Source of the DNA: Allolobophora icterica
Lineage: Eukaryota > Annelida > Clitellata > Crassiclitellata > Lumbricidae
Assembly (NCBI GenBank): GCA_963556255.1
Contig: OY744605.1
Span: 43,044,335-43,108,334 of the forward strand
Reading direction: 5' to 3'
DNA: 64,000 nucleotides
Position numbers and translations under genes: made by a program. A model generated the notes under the pieces. The model searched no databases. It worked only from the letters and a program-made list of their open reading frames with translations, and was not told the origin of the DNA. Positions 1 to 50,200 of this stretch are shown piece after piece; positions within the stretch are counted from its first letter, which is position 1, and every line of letters starts with the position of its first letter.

Positions 1-33
<33 letters not shown>
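1..33. repeat. (TTA)n microsatellite
   Basis: Uninterrupted TTA trinucleotide run at the left edge; it may continue outside the window. Confidence 0.95.
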
Positions 34-36
<3 letters not shown>

Positions 37-120
37 TTTTGAGGCATGACGCATCAACAACGAAGTTATATTTATTTAGCAGTCACGAGGGAGCAACGAT
101 GCCAAATTTGCTATCCCTCC

Positions 121-316
121 CAGGGGCGTAACTTTGGTCTAAACAGTGGGGGTGCAAATTTCTAACATCCACGAAGCAAGGCGGAGATTGTGATCTCTGG
201 AAGGGCACAATAATAAAATATTGATTGGTGTTGTTCAAAAAGTGGGGGTATGGTACCCCAGTCAAAAAACTGGGAGGTACGGGTACCCCTCGTACCCCCC
301 ACAAATTACGCCTATG
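121..316. mobile_element. hAT-like MITE, family A, with 8-bp target duplication
   Basis: A 196-bp non-coding element. It begins CAGGGGCGTAACTTTGGTCT and ends ATTACGCCTATG, so its termini are short imperfect inverted repeats (CAGGGGCGTAA against CATAGGCGTAA). It is flanked by an exact 8-bp duplication, ATCCCTCC, at 113-120 and 317-324. Copies with their own duplications occur at 30177-30313 and 33961-34256. Immediately to the right, about 325-352 matches the other end of the same family (TAGACCAAAGTTACGCC), so this copy probably landed inside an older one. The 8-bp duplication and CA/TG ends suggest mobilisation by a hAT-type transposase, which is inference. Confidence 0.85.
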
Positions 317-920
317 ATCCCTCCCACTTTCTAGACCAAAGTTACGCCTCTGGGATCACCCCATTTCATGGCAGCCTGGCACTCGGTCACACTATATGGA
401 TCTGTGAGGTTTATAGCATAGAATCAATTGCAAAACTATGGGCCTGCAGGACTCGCAATTGCGGGTCCTGGGACAAAATATGAAAATTGGGGGCCCGCTC
501 AGAGCCTTAAAAAATGCGAACAGAAGACCCAATTGAATAATTTGTGGGGCTCGACAACTGATATGTTATGCCACTGCATGGAATTTAAGTTCTGACTTCA
601 AATTTTCCTATGGACGACAATTAATTTCCTCTACTTATCACCACACAAGCTTTCCATTCCAAACTGAAGTCTCACCTCTTCATCCGATCCTTCGCCTTCG
701 AAACTATCTCGTCCTCGACGAAGCCCACTCCCCTTAGCAGCCGCTCTGCCTCCTATCTCCGGTCTCTCTGGCTGGTGCCCTGCGATTTGTTTTAGTCTCG
801 CTTTAGAAATTTGGAGATTACGATTTCATGAACAGTGTGCGTTTTTTAAACAGCCAAGACCGGCTTAGCATTTTAGAGGCTGAAGTATTTTAGATGATAC
901 AACAAAGTTGTTTTGTTTAG

Positions 921-38349
<37,429 letters not shown>

Positions 38350-38649
38350 GTTGTCTGCTAGAGCTTCAAAAAGACCTAAAAGGAACCAAATATCTGCACT
38401 CAATGATATTTGTACATTTTTGTACCATAGGCCTATGGCCAGGAGACGTTTTAAAGCATTCTATTCTGACAATCACACACAAGCAGTTCGATTCGTTTAC
38501 GACATTTACTTAACATTGCACACTGTATTTATATTGATCCACTAGCTTGACCTCCAGATTGCGACCATTTATGTAGTTAGGGTCTTCGTGCGGGGACAAG
38601 GCACACAATCTGCACCCCGTGTCCAGAGTCTAAGTTAATTTCAAAATTA

Positions 38650-38655
38650 AATAAA
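38650..38655 (+). terminator. Candidate poly(A) signal of the guanylyl cyclase gene
   Basis: AATAAA about 300 bp after the stop codon at 38349, in an AT-rich stretch. It is the first canonical hexamer that fits a 3' UTR of normal length. Transcript data are needed to confirm use. Confidence 0.5.
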
Positions 38656-41600
38656 AAATGTGTAATTACTACTGTGATGACACAAAATGTGGCCCCCCTC
38701 AGTCCTGGAAACATACAGCATGGTGAAGTTTCCTCATACTACCGATACCAAATTGCTGGTCATTTACAGAATGAAGCCATACCGCGTACAGTTTCACAGA
38801 GGTGAAGCTTATATAAGGTACTATGAGGCAACATGTTTGACAAACTTGTATTTAAAACAATAGCAGGCTTTCAGATACAATAATTTTTTTACAAATGCAT
38901 AAAGATTCCGGTAACAACAATTTATTGTTCATGTCCATACTGTGACCTACAATATATATATACAATCATTGTGTTTCAACAAGATATCTGGGATGTGCAA
39001 ATATTGATAAACCGTTTAAGACCTACATTACCTCGTTTTTTATACTGTTTTCAATTTAATGAGGTTTTACACTCCACTCACTACACAATCTAATCGTAAC
39101 ATTTATGTAGCTAACTACGATTTATCCAACTCACAACATAATTTAGTTCTATGATTAAACTGCACAAAAGCATGGCACCATCTAACAATTCAGAACTGCA
39201 GTCCTATAAACTTCATGTCAAATAACACGAACTGTTTACAGCAAGGTAACAATCAGAATCAACAGTATTAGATGCTCCCAGTCTACTGCAATATATTTAT
39301 GTATATATGTACACCAGTATTTATAACATATATTATATATATATATTATATAATATAATTATATGCTTAAAGTCATTCACCTACTTGCATCAGCAAATCT
39401 AGCGCATGTGCAAGAACAAAATATATCAGAATTCTTCGTTTTTTGCCTTACAAATTCTACAGAACATACTTTAAAGTTGCAAAAAGACTTTTCAAAACCT
39501 ACAAGAATTACAGATATATAAAGATACAAAAACATCTGTGAGCTTCCAACAGTTTGACTTTCTTTACAGGACTGATTCCCAATGTAAACCACGCAAAGAA
39601 AGGAAGGCATCAGCTGTAACAGGTATCAGGTAAAAGGACGACAACAAGAACAAGTGCCCTAATCGAATGAATACCAGTAGGTTAGGACAACTACAGCATG
39701 CATCGGAACTTGTGCATTACATGTGTGTAAGTTGAACCGACTGCGCTCTCCATCAATTATGTTAAACAACGGACAATTAAAAATTTCCACCATGTTCAAA
39801 GAAGAGTTAAAAGTTTGATTGAAAATTAGGTCTTGCTCACATACAAATGAACATTCTCCAATTTTAGAATAGGAAACTTCCCCTAGATATTGCACACTAA
39901 TTTGACTTTAAAAAAATTACATTCTCGACAGTTTCTCTCTGTTTTGTGAGAATGGTTAAGGCGCTTTCTACCAAGATACTGCTCCCAAGAAAGAGTGTCA
40001 GCAATACAAATGGATAGGACTTTTTTTGAGAGGCACTATAAAAACTGATTACATGAAATGACATAAATTACACCTTACGCACACATACAGAATCAAATAA
40101 CAAGACACGACAGGATAGAAAACAAAACAATACACAATACCCTTCATACACACATCATTAAAAAGTGAATTCTGACATAATACATTTGGGATACATGGAT
40201 CGAAAATCAGCTTTAGAATGCCACCTTATTATAGCATTACAAAATGGCACTTAATGTGACGTGGTTCCCAAAGGTTGCACTCTAAGGAAGGTCTAGTGTA
40301 CTGTACATTTATAAATCACTAACTATGAACAGTCTGTATAAATCAGCCTATATCATTACTGCATTACAAATATGAAGATAACAGTCAATACTACAGAACA
40401 AAGCAGTACCCATTTCTGTATTCAGGCACAAGTTAACACCACGTAAACAAATTTTACAGAAAAAGCACTAGTACCGTGGTACTCATTTCTAACAATATCT
40501 TTATTTTCGTCAGCAATAGCATTAATATAACACTGTTGCATAAATTTAACTGAACTAACAATTGCCTTGACCTTCGCAAGACCTCGCTACTGATTTATCA
40601 TAAAAATAACCGTCTAGCAAGATAATGAATTTGTCCTATGAGGAGTATTTGGCCTGATGATAAACGTGCAGCAAGCCAAAAACTGCACTAAGCATACACT
40701 TAACTATTTATCACAGCAACAAAGACATTAGGAATGACAATTATGTCAGACAGCTGCAAAAATACAAAACAATAAATGTGATGCAAAAAATTCACAAAAG
40801 CAAACACAGTACTAACAGGTCGCTTGTTGAAAAAAGTACAGCTATTGTGTGATCGAACAAACGATAAAAGGTAACAATAGCAATGAATCATTTCTTACCT
40901 GGACCAGATGCCAGACAATCAAGATTCAGGTAAATTTTAGCCTCTGAAAATTTGGTATTACGATCATGCAGGTCAAAGTTCAAAATCCCAAGCCCAAGGT
41001 TAAAAGATTTAACCATAAATTGTCCATTAGTCAGAGGTCACAGAATCCAATTGGGAGCAGACTGTGGCTGGTATCAATTCATAAAAACTACCACAAGAAG
41101 ACAGCAGCAGTGACATCATAAGTAAAAGCAAACATGGATACATCAGCAGATAGTGATGATGGCTATGCATGACACCACACATGCCAGCCACACAGACCTG
41201 ACAGTAGAAGAGGTCAACCTGTTGGCAATAAGAATACCACAGTGAGTGAATATACATATAATATACATATTTACAAGGGATGTACACTAGAGCTTCTTTA
41301 TAACATGCTTCATTAAAACATGACTTGGGTGCCCCAATCTAGCGGGATACACATCCCTTCTGGGTTTCCCTGTGCTGCCCTGGTTTATATTTTTTCTTTC
41401 GATGTTACTCGATGTATCGTATCATTGCTATGTTTTCTGTTTTGGGTTGCAATAAAATGATTTGAACTGAATTGAAATGAATTGAATGACTTCAGATATA
41501 ACAAGGTCATAACGTGGACCCCAAATTTAGTTTAGCTTTATAACAAGGCCTCATTACAAGATGGTTCTTATATGGCTCCTAAACAGCTTCTTGAGCATTC

Positions 41601-43500
41601 ATGCATATATATACATATGTGCATACACAATACACATATAATTAGATTATATAGATGCGCATGCACACGCACACACACACACATGCATACATATACACAA
41701 AAATTAAATATATTTGTACACATAAACATTTGTGTATCTGTATACACTATACACATACAAATACATTTTTACACAGGCATTCAAATACTGGTAAATTTTG
41801 CTTATGTTCTGTAGTTCAAAAAGACGTTTACCTTGAAGTGTAGTGTACAGCAATGACCATACCAAACCCAGTGTGGCAGGGTGTAATATAAAAACAGCTT
41901 ACACACGATACCACACAAGTCATAAGTCATCACAAAGAGCAATTAATACATGTATGAACTTAAAAGTGATGCATCATGGGGATGAGGCTGCATTGCACCA
42001 TGTGCATGAGGAGGCAATGTTGTAACACATAAAGACTCTCATAGTACTGGTGCCCTAACAGAAAAAGCATCAACGTATGACCAGTCAAACCAAAAACATA
42101 TCAGTCATAAACCCAAAAAATTAGTGTTTGTAACTGGGAGTGCACTAAGATGACTCCTAACTGTCATTCTGACTGAAAACTACTATTGACATTCACAAAG
42201 ACATTCAGTGATAGAGAGATTCTGAGGCCTTTTAACTCAGCACACAAGAGGAATTATGTTGAACAGAGCAGATTTAAATCAAGCACGGCTTTAACACAAC
42301 TGCTAAGTTAATTACTGAAAGAAGGCACAGCTAGTCAGCTACAAATGAAAACCATGACACATGAAGAAAATTAAACATAACATGCTTTCACTGTTTTGCC
42401 AGCTATAGCAGAAAAAGATCAAGACTACATTTAACCTGTTGGGATAGATGACCAAGCCATCCTCGATTATTATACAAGCCCCAAACCAGAATATAGGTTC
42501 AGAGTGGTTGCTGAGGAGCTTTATTATATACGCCTCTTACTGCAAATGGTGTGCTGCAGGGAAGAATTAAATCTTATCTGTGGACTTTGTGAAAAAATAT
42601 TGTGTGGAATAAAGGGCCAAATCCAATAAGCTAACAAGTGAATGAATAACTGTAAATTTAAACATATTTAATAAACCCATGGAAAAAAATTTCACTAACT
42701 TTACACAGGATTTTCAGCTGTACAAATTGCCAAAGACCATGTATTTAATTTAATTAATTCAATATTATATTCTTACAATAGATGAAAGCGAACTTTTGAA
42801 AACATTTACTTGATTTAAATAAAATGCATATTTTGGCTGTAAAATTAAATTTATCTCTTTGAAACTTTATCACACTTAAATCTTACATCTTTGCAAAACC
42901 TCTAACAGCTTGTGTCGAGTCCATTAACTAAGCTCACAAGTCTAAGAAACTTTCACTTTTCCTTGAATTCCTGAAAAAATTTAACCCACAGCAACTGTAT
43001 TTTGACATAAGCTGTCCTGCTGTACAAATTGTAAACTGCAGCATGTAGTATCAAACCAATATACTTCAAAATATATCTGAGCAAATTAAAAAATCCACAG
43101 CAAATACCTGTTCTGACCGTAAACATCAGTCAATTTCATAGCATCCGTCTAGGATAAAAACCAGGATATGTAAAACAGTCAAATTCCAGCCAAACCCTAA
43201 TACAAGCACATGCAGTATATGTGCAAGTGCAGAGTTTTCTGGTACCACTAAAATTGCATGATTCACAACAAGCACTCCAGTCTGCAGTGTTCATCGATTA
43301 TAGATTTCACTAGTCCAACACTAGTCTACGTTTTTCACAATAATGCTACACGCATCTCAGCAACTGATCCATCAAGGAACAAACACAATGGTCAGTACAA
43401 TGTTAGCCTATGTAAGATTTCATTAACTTGATGCTGGTCTCAATTTGTTAACTTAACATTTTGCGAGGCCGATGTTGCTGCACAGGTGAAAAACAGGTAA
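38656..43500. other. Region between the convergent cyclase and LRP genes; probable 3' UTR of the LRP-like gene in part
   Basis: About 4.8 kb of AT-rich, low-repeat sequence with no recognisable protein. The scarcity of transposons contrasts with the introns and would fit a long 3' UTR for the - strand gene ending at 43501. Candidate - strand AATAAA signals (TTTATT on +) occur at 40500-40505 and 38921-38926. A short retroelement-like tail (AATAAAATGATTTGAACTGA, then GAATTGAA repeats) lies at about 41450-41490, and CA/CATA-rich repeats at 41590-41770. Confidence 0.45.
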
Positions 43501-44213
43501 CTAGGTGCTGCGCTTTAAATGGGCACTTAAATTAGATCGCCCCGAATCAATCTGTTTTGGATCATCATCGCACACGACTTCGTTATTGCTGGAAATCAAC
43601 GGCACAGAATCGCAAACATCAACTAAGCACAGATCTTCACCGCCAGCATCAGCGTCCGATAAAAACACAGGGTTTTCGCTCGAATGGCTTCGGCGCCACT
43701 GAGCGTGGAGCCCAGTCACTAGTGACAGATCGACAAGAGAGTCGTTGAAAGCATCGCAATCCAACTCCGAGTCACTTGCGCTCGCAGCCAAATTGTTCTC
43801 GCCTCCAACATCAATGAGCACATCGTCGTCGTCATCATCATTTTGCGGTCGAACTGAGACTTGTGGAACTGAAGAGTTTATATCAGACAGCAATGGCCGC
43901 CTTGCTTCAGCAACAACTGGTAACGCATTCGTCTCTGCATTCTGTGACCCTTCAGGTTGTATCCTCCGCAACATCTCAGTTCTAACTTCCTCATATGGTC
44001 TTGATGTCACCATTGCCTCGTCGTATAATGGTGGTGCCGACAGTCGAGCCAGCAACTCCTCCTGGATAGCGGTTATTGGGGAAATGTGGTGCGACCTTGA
44101 GCCCATCAGAGAACGAACGGCATGAAGACGGCACACTGACCCTGCAGCTATAACTAATAGGAGGCCACAGCAAAGAGAGCCAACCACAGCAGCAATCACA
44201 ATTTTACTTGGCA
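43501..44213 (-). CDS. LRP-like last exon: membrane span and cytoplasmic tail
   Basis: After the acceptor TTTATTTAG the frame reads [20 protein letters not shown] and [10 protein letters not shown], a single span very close to LRP12/LRP3. Then follow [20 protein letters not shown] (PPLY is a PPxY-type WW-binding motif, as in the 'EAPPSY' of the vertebrate proteins), an acidic DDDDDD stretch, [19 protein letters not shown] and a C-terminal basic KRST. The stop is TAG at 43503-43501. Which adaptors bind is inference. Confidence 0.93.
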
Positions 44214-47200
44214 CTAAATAAACAAACAAAAAACAACACAATAATCTTACAACATCTTACATATATCTTAAATCTTTTATCTTACACTGATCAGGAGATG
44301 ATATTCCTTATCATCATGGAACAAGATATTGTCTCCAATAACCATAGAAAATCTGTCTTAGTACCTCAGGAAGAAAAATCGGAACGTAATGCTGCAACAA
44401 TGCATGAGAATGAAGAGCTTGAAGGAAATGGTTAAATGTACAAACACGCTCTCATTTCTCTTAATTTGGAAGCAAGAAAGTAAGACAAAGAGCTGCAAAT
44501 ACCAAAAGCTGAGTTTAAAAGATAGCAATTGACCAAGAAACATTTATCAAGACAGGATACTTGAGGATAAAGAAAATTTAGAACAAAGAAAAGAATGCTG
44601 CAAAGCTCAATACAGAGCATGGAACTCTTGAGGATTACAGACACAAACAGAAAGTTACACTGATAATGAATGCCATTTGAGATGTGGGTCTGGAACAAGT
44701 AAGCGAAAATCAGCTGGGCAGAGTATAAACAAATAAAAAATATTGGTGAAGCAAACGACATTGATGAGCACTACAGGAAAAACGACAAATGAACTAGATT
44801 GACTACATACTTGAGACAACTAATTCCTTAGAACGATGCTGGAGGGAAGAATAAAGTAGGTATGCAATAACTATGCAGGTATGAATGAATTAGAGTATTT
44901 ATTGCATTCACAGTTCCTGCCTTTGTTATGCCAAGGATAATTTCACTTTCTCATTCAACTGCCTCTAAAAGTAGAGTCGTGAGAATGAGACTGTGACCAT
45001 CACTTTTTAAGCTGCAGGAAAACTGTAAAATAAACTGTCATCACAACAGCAATACTCACAGGGGCAGTTGACTTCATCCGAGTTATCTTTACAGTTGTAG
45101 TAGCCGTTGCAAACCAAATGCTCTACAATGCACTGACCGTTTTGACAAAGGAATGTTCCATTATGATGACCACACTGCTCCGGCACTAAACAAAAAAGCA
45201 GCCAATTATTAGTTTATTAATTAATTAATCATGCACATAATCAGCCAACCACTTAACCAATCCAATCAAGCAAAATTTCAATAAAATGAACAAAATCAAA
45301 CAATCCTCAGGACAAAAATACCACCTGATAACTAAACAAAACTGAGTTGGGATACTCTTATGCGTTTATCTTCAAGTGGTGAAGTCATATATAACTAAGT
45401 GAGTACAATTACAGTCAATCAACTGACTGACTCACACCAAGCCAAATCAAATACTGATTGTTCAATTCAATTTCAAATTATCATTTTACTCAAAACAGCT
45501 AAACAAAATCATCATAGACATGATTTAAAGCAAAGGCATCAAATATGAACCATCTTCTCAGGACACGGATAATCTATTATCTGTTTATTAATATTTACAG
45601 AGATAACAATTTTTAGTTAAATTTCATAGTCTGATTACTAAGTGTAATAAGACTGTGAAGCATCTTTCTTACATGAATTACAAGTTTGGCAAATATAACA
45701 ATTCTAATTCGCTTACAACACTGTAATTCATCTGCATAGTTGTTGCAGTCTGGAATTCCATTACAGCGACTGCTGTACAGGTAGCATACTGATCCTGAGC
45801 GACATTTATATGACTTATCTGAGCATCCACCTGCAGAAACCAAATACAGGTGGGCAAAGGTAACATTTATAGCATCTACCACCATGTGAACAGCAGTAAC
45901 AGACTTTACACTGCAGAGGTCCAAGAGTACAATTACACTAAGTTTAAAGTAGCATCTCTGATCACCAGTCTTGTTATCAAGACCTTAAACCTCAAGACCA
46001 AGACGAAGACCAAGACCTTGAACCTCAAGACCAAGACCAAGACCTTGAACCTCAAGACCACGACAAAGACCTTGAACCTCAAGACCAAGACCAAGACCTT
46101 GAACCTCAAGACCAAGACCAAGACACAAAAATCACAATCATATCCACACTATTCCTTACTAAAAATTGTCAAGTCAGACTACTCGCTACTTTAATGAAGC
46201 AAACCAACTCTAAATGCAAAGAATTTCTGAATTCGAATTTACAAATTAAGTCCTTCATGCAAAATGTTATTTCAAATGCCTGTTGCATTTTATAAAAACC
46301 AATTCGCTCAGAATTTTCTGACCAAGACGTGCCTTGTGGGGCCTCATAAAAATTTTGCCATGTAAAAAAATACTTTTCATAGGTGCTGAAGTCGCTGGCA
46401 CACACAGTAGCTTTTCAAGCACTGGATTTAAATGTATAAATCGTGAGCCTTTTTGAAACCGTTATTGACCGCAATGGCTGCGGAAAAATTTAAAATTCAG
46501 TCGGTCTTGGTCTTGGTCTTGTAAAACCAAGACCAAGACTTTGAACCTCAAGACCAAGACCAAGACCTTGAACCTCAAGACCAAGACCAAGACCTTGAAC
46601 CTCAAGACCAAGACCAAGACTTTTAAAAACGAACTCGAGCGCACTCGAGACCAAGACCTTGGTCTCGAGGACAACAAGACTGCTGATCACATGCCATCAG
46701 AAAGCCATAGATATCTGATCACTAATGGGGCATTGGAATCACTCACACGCAAACAAGCACATATCAAGCACTTGCCAATTTATAGACTTTGGGTTCAGTC
46801 AGTACTAAAGTTTCCTAACAAAGGATCATGGAATAAGATAAGCTTAGCAGCAGCTGAATAAGATAAGCTTAGCAGCAGCTGAATAAGATAAGCTTAGCAG
46901 CAGCTGAATAAGATAAGCTTAGCAGCAGCTGAATAAGATAAGCTTAGCAGCAGCTGAATAAGATAAGCTTAGCAGCAGCTGAATAAGATAAGCTTAGCAG
47001 CAGCTGAATAAGATAAGCTTAGCAGCAGCTGAATAAGATAAGCTTAGCAGCAGCTGAATAAGATAAGCTTAGCAGCAGCTGAATAAGATAAGCTTAGCAG
47101 CAGCTGAATAAAATAAGCTTAGCAGCAGCTGAATAAGATAAGCTTAGCAGCAGCTGAATAAGATAAGCTTAGCTGCAGCTGAATAAGATTAGCTTAGCAG

Positions 47201-50200
47201 CAGCTGAATAAGATAAGCTTAGCAGCAGCTGAATAAGATAAGCTTAGCAGCAGCTGCTGCTGCTAAGTTCTACAATATCTTAACAATGTGCAGTGATTCC
47301 AAAAACCAGTGACTGTAGAAACTTAAAAGGAATTATATTAAGTATCTACAGTATATACAAACACACATACATTCACATGCATACGTAGATACATAAATGC
47401 CAACACACAATACACACATATATTCCTATATATTCATACACACATGAATACATACATACATACATACATAATATTACATATACATACACATACCAATGTC
47501 ATACATACATACTCCTACATACATACAAGCATATATAAACATTAAACATACACATATACATACATACACTCATACATACATACATATATACATGCATACA
47601 TACATACAAGTACATACATGTAAACATAATGCAATATTCATAGATATATGCATAGAAATCTGTTCTCCAGGATAAAGATTTAAATATTCAACATGCATGC
47701 ATACAATTCTAATTGCCTGTGTGCCAGAGATTATGAATTACAAATAAAACTGCTGCACTGTAACTTGCCAACCAAAACAACTCAGAGGTCGGCTCGAGTT
47801 ACATAATCAGATGAAACAAATTCACTTTGAAACCGAATAACATTTACTAATCCATACATACATACACAAAAGTGTCTGTACACAGCAGGTACAATTCTCT
47901 TTAAAACAATCATGCTTTGGAAAACCAAGACAAGGGGCTTCCCCAGTATCTGTGATTGAATTACAATATCTAGTTCATGTTCAGTCATATCCATTATGTT
48001 ATTTGCATACCATTTGGCAAATTACTCAGGTTAAAGTCTGTGATGAATGCAAAATTACTTTAGGCCTGGGACTTCTATTTGTTTTGAAGCTGCATTTAAA
48101 CAACAAGTACACATGCTCAACATAAGGTACTGTTTCGGGCATGTAAGCTACTCTTTAAAAATAATTAAATTTAAAAAAAATTAAACTAATCTAAAAAAAT
48201 CTGTCAAGAAATCATAGAAAAGAATTTAATATACTGCAATCTAATCTGAAATGAAGAAAGTTATGTCAGATGATTGGAGCCAAGTTTCATTGAGACCACA
48301 AATATCTACCGGATACTCCAAAATGTAATTGCTAAAACAAGAGAACTCACTCCAGACAGAATGAATATTAGGGTGGCAGAAGTGAATTAGAAATTCCTTA
48401 TTAACAATTCGTGTCCACTACAGTAAACCTAAAACTTCAGAGCTTTCCTTACACACTGTATGGCTATATAACAGAATAAGTTTCCTGCATAGCTCCAAAA
48501 TTCACGAACCTAAGTCAGGTTCGTGACCAAACTATAGGCAACTGTCCTTGTGAAACATTTTTGCCCAAAAATGTCATGTCAAACTGCAATTCACCTGAGG
48601 TTAAGTCCGAAGTCTACACGAATGCTCCAGCTAAAATGGATGCATGCCTTCAATCAAAATTTCACACCTTACTGTCACATGTTCCTTGTCAAAAGAACCT
48701 TTGCACAACGATGTTTTTCATCCCCAGCTCTCCCAGAACAACACGGAAACTTTACTGCAATCAGCCCATTACTGTAGAATATGTTGCTTAGTATCATCAG
48801 AACAGGAGCAGTTTGAAATCACCTTTCCTGTGTCAGAAGCATCACTGCTGCATGAATCATCACCAAATCTCATAAACAAAAGCAAATCAACAAGATGTCA
48901 GTTTTGAATAGAAGTGAAGTTAGCTTATGTTGGAATTTAGAGGAAAACTCCTACCACAGTTCAGCTCATCAGTTCCATGTCGCTTGCAGTCCCACTGGCC
49001 ATCACAGACCGAGGAAAGATCATAACAATCATCTTCATTGCCACACCTAAACTGCTCTTTAAGACAAAATCCTAACAAAACAGAAAAAATAAAAAACGAT
49101 CAACTTCAAAAGAAATTACACAAATTACAAATGCAATTAACTACATTACCAAGTCAAACATACTTTACCAGTAATATAATTTGAAGATTGTAAGCTACTG
49201 CAAAGAAGAAAAATTGCTTTAAATCCAACTAGGAAAGACAGCAAGCAATAGGCATGAAGTATTAGTGACCATGTCAGCTTGGCACTTGACTGAACCTCAC
49301 CCCCTCATCATCTGATCTTTCCACCTGCAGCATACAGCTGATGTCACCTTGTCCTGTCGATTCGTTGAATCCTAGCGACTGTCATGGTCAACCTTCTCCA
49401 TGTGCTCCGATTTCTCGTTGCCTCTCTCAGCTCCGAGATGTTCATCTTCAATGCCTCCTGTATCTCGTCCATCCATCTCCTCCTTGGTCGTCCTCTCCTC
49501 CTTCTGCCCTCTCCACACGCCAACATCATCTCCTTTTCCAGCCCATCTGCACGCATCACGTGTCCAAAGTATGACATCTTCTGCCTGGACGCTCTCTGCC
49601 CCAACGTCAAACTCCCTCTCCAGTGTCCTATTTCTTCCAGGATATCCTCGTTAGTTCTCTAACTCAGTCCAAGAAACCCTCAACATTTTCCTCCAGATCC
49701 ACATTTCACATGCCTCAATTTTCTTCTCCAATGCCTTGGTTTTTGTCCATGTTTCGCATCCGTAAAGCACCACTGGTAAGATCATTGCTTTAACAATTCT
49801 TGTCTTCGTTCCCAAACTCACTGATTTGTCCTTCCATATTTTTTCCAGTCCCTGCGTTGCTGTCTTCCCCAATGTAATTCTCCGTCGTATTTCTCGTTCG
49901 CATCCACCTTCACTCTCCATCATGGCCCCCAAGAAACAGAAGCTTGATACCACCTCTATCTCCTCTCCATCTACCTCAAAGTAACTCCATTTCTCAGTGG
50001 TCATTATCTTCGTCTTTTTTATATTAAAGTACATTCCTGCTTTCTCGCTTGCACGTTTTAGCCTTCTGATGTTAGCCTTCAGTTTCTCCTTTTTTTCCGC
50101 CAGCAGTGTTGTGTCGTCCGCATACCTTAAATTGTTCACTATCCTTCCAGCTATCCTCACACCCTCTGCCTCATCATCAAAACCTGCCTCCCTCATTATC

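Noticed and set aside
43745..44125. 126-codon + strand frame rich in Ser
   Set aside because: Antisense shadow of the LRP-like cytoplasmic exon.
46831..47256. CRISPR-like array
   Set aside because: Units are directly adjacent with no unique spacers, and the genome is animal; it is a satellite.
49384..49662. + strand frames across 49341-50314
   Set aside because: Antisense shadows of the RTE-like reverse transcriptase.
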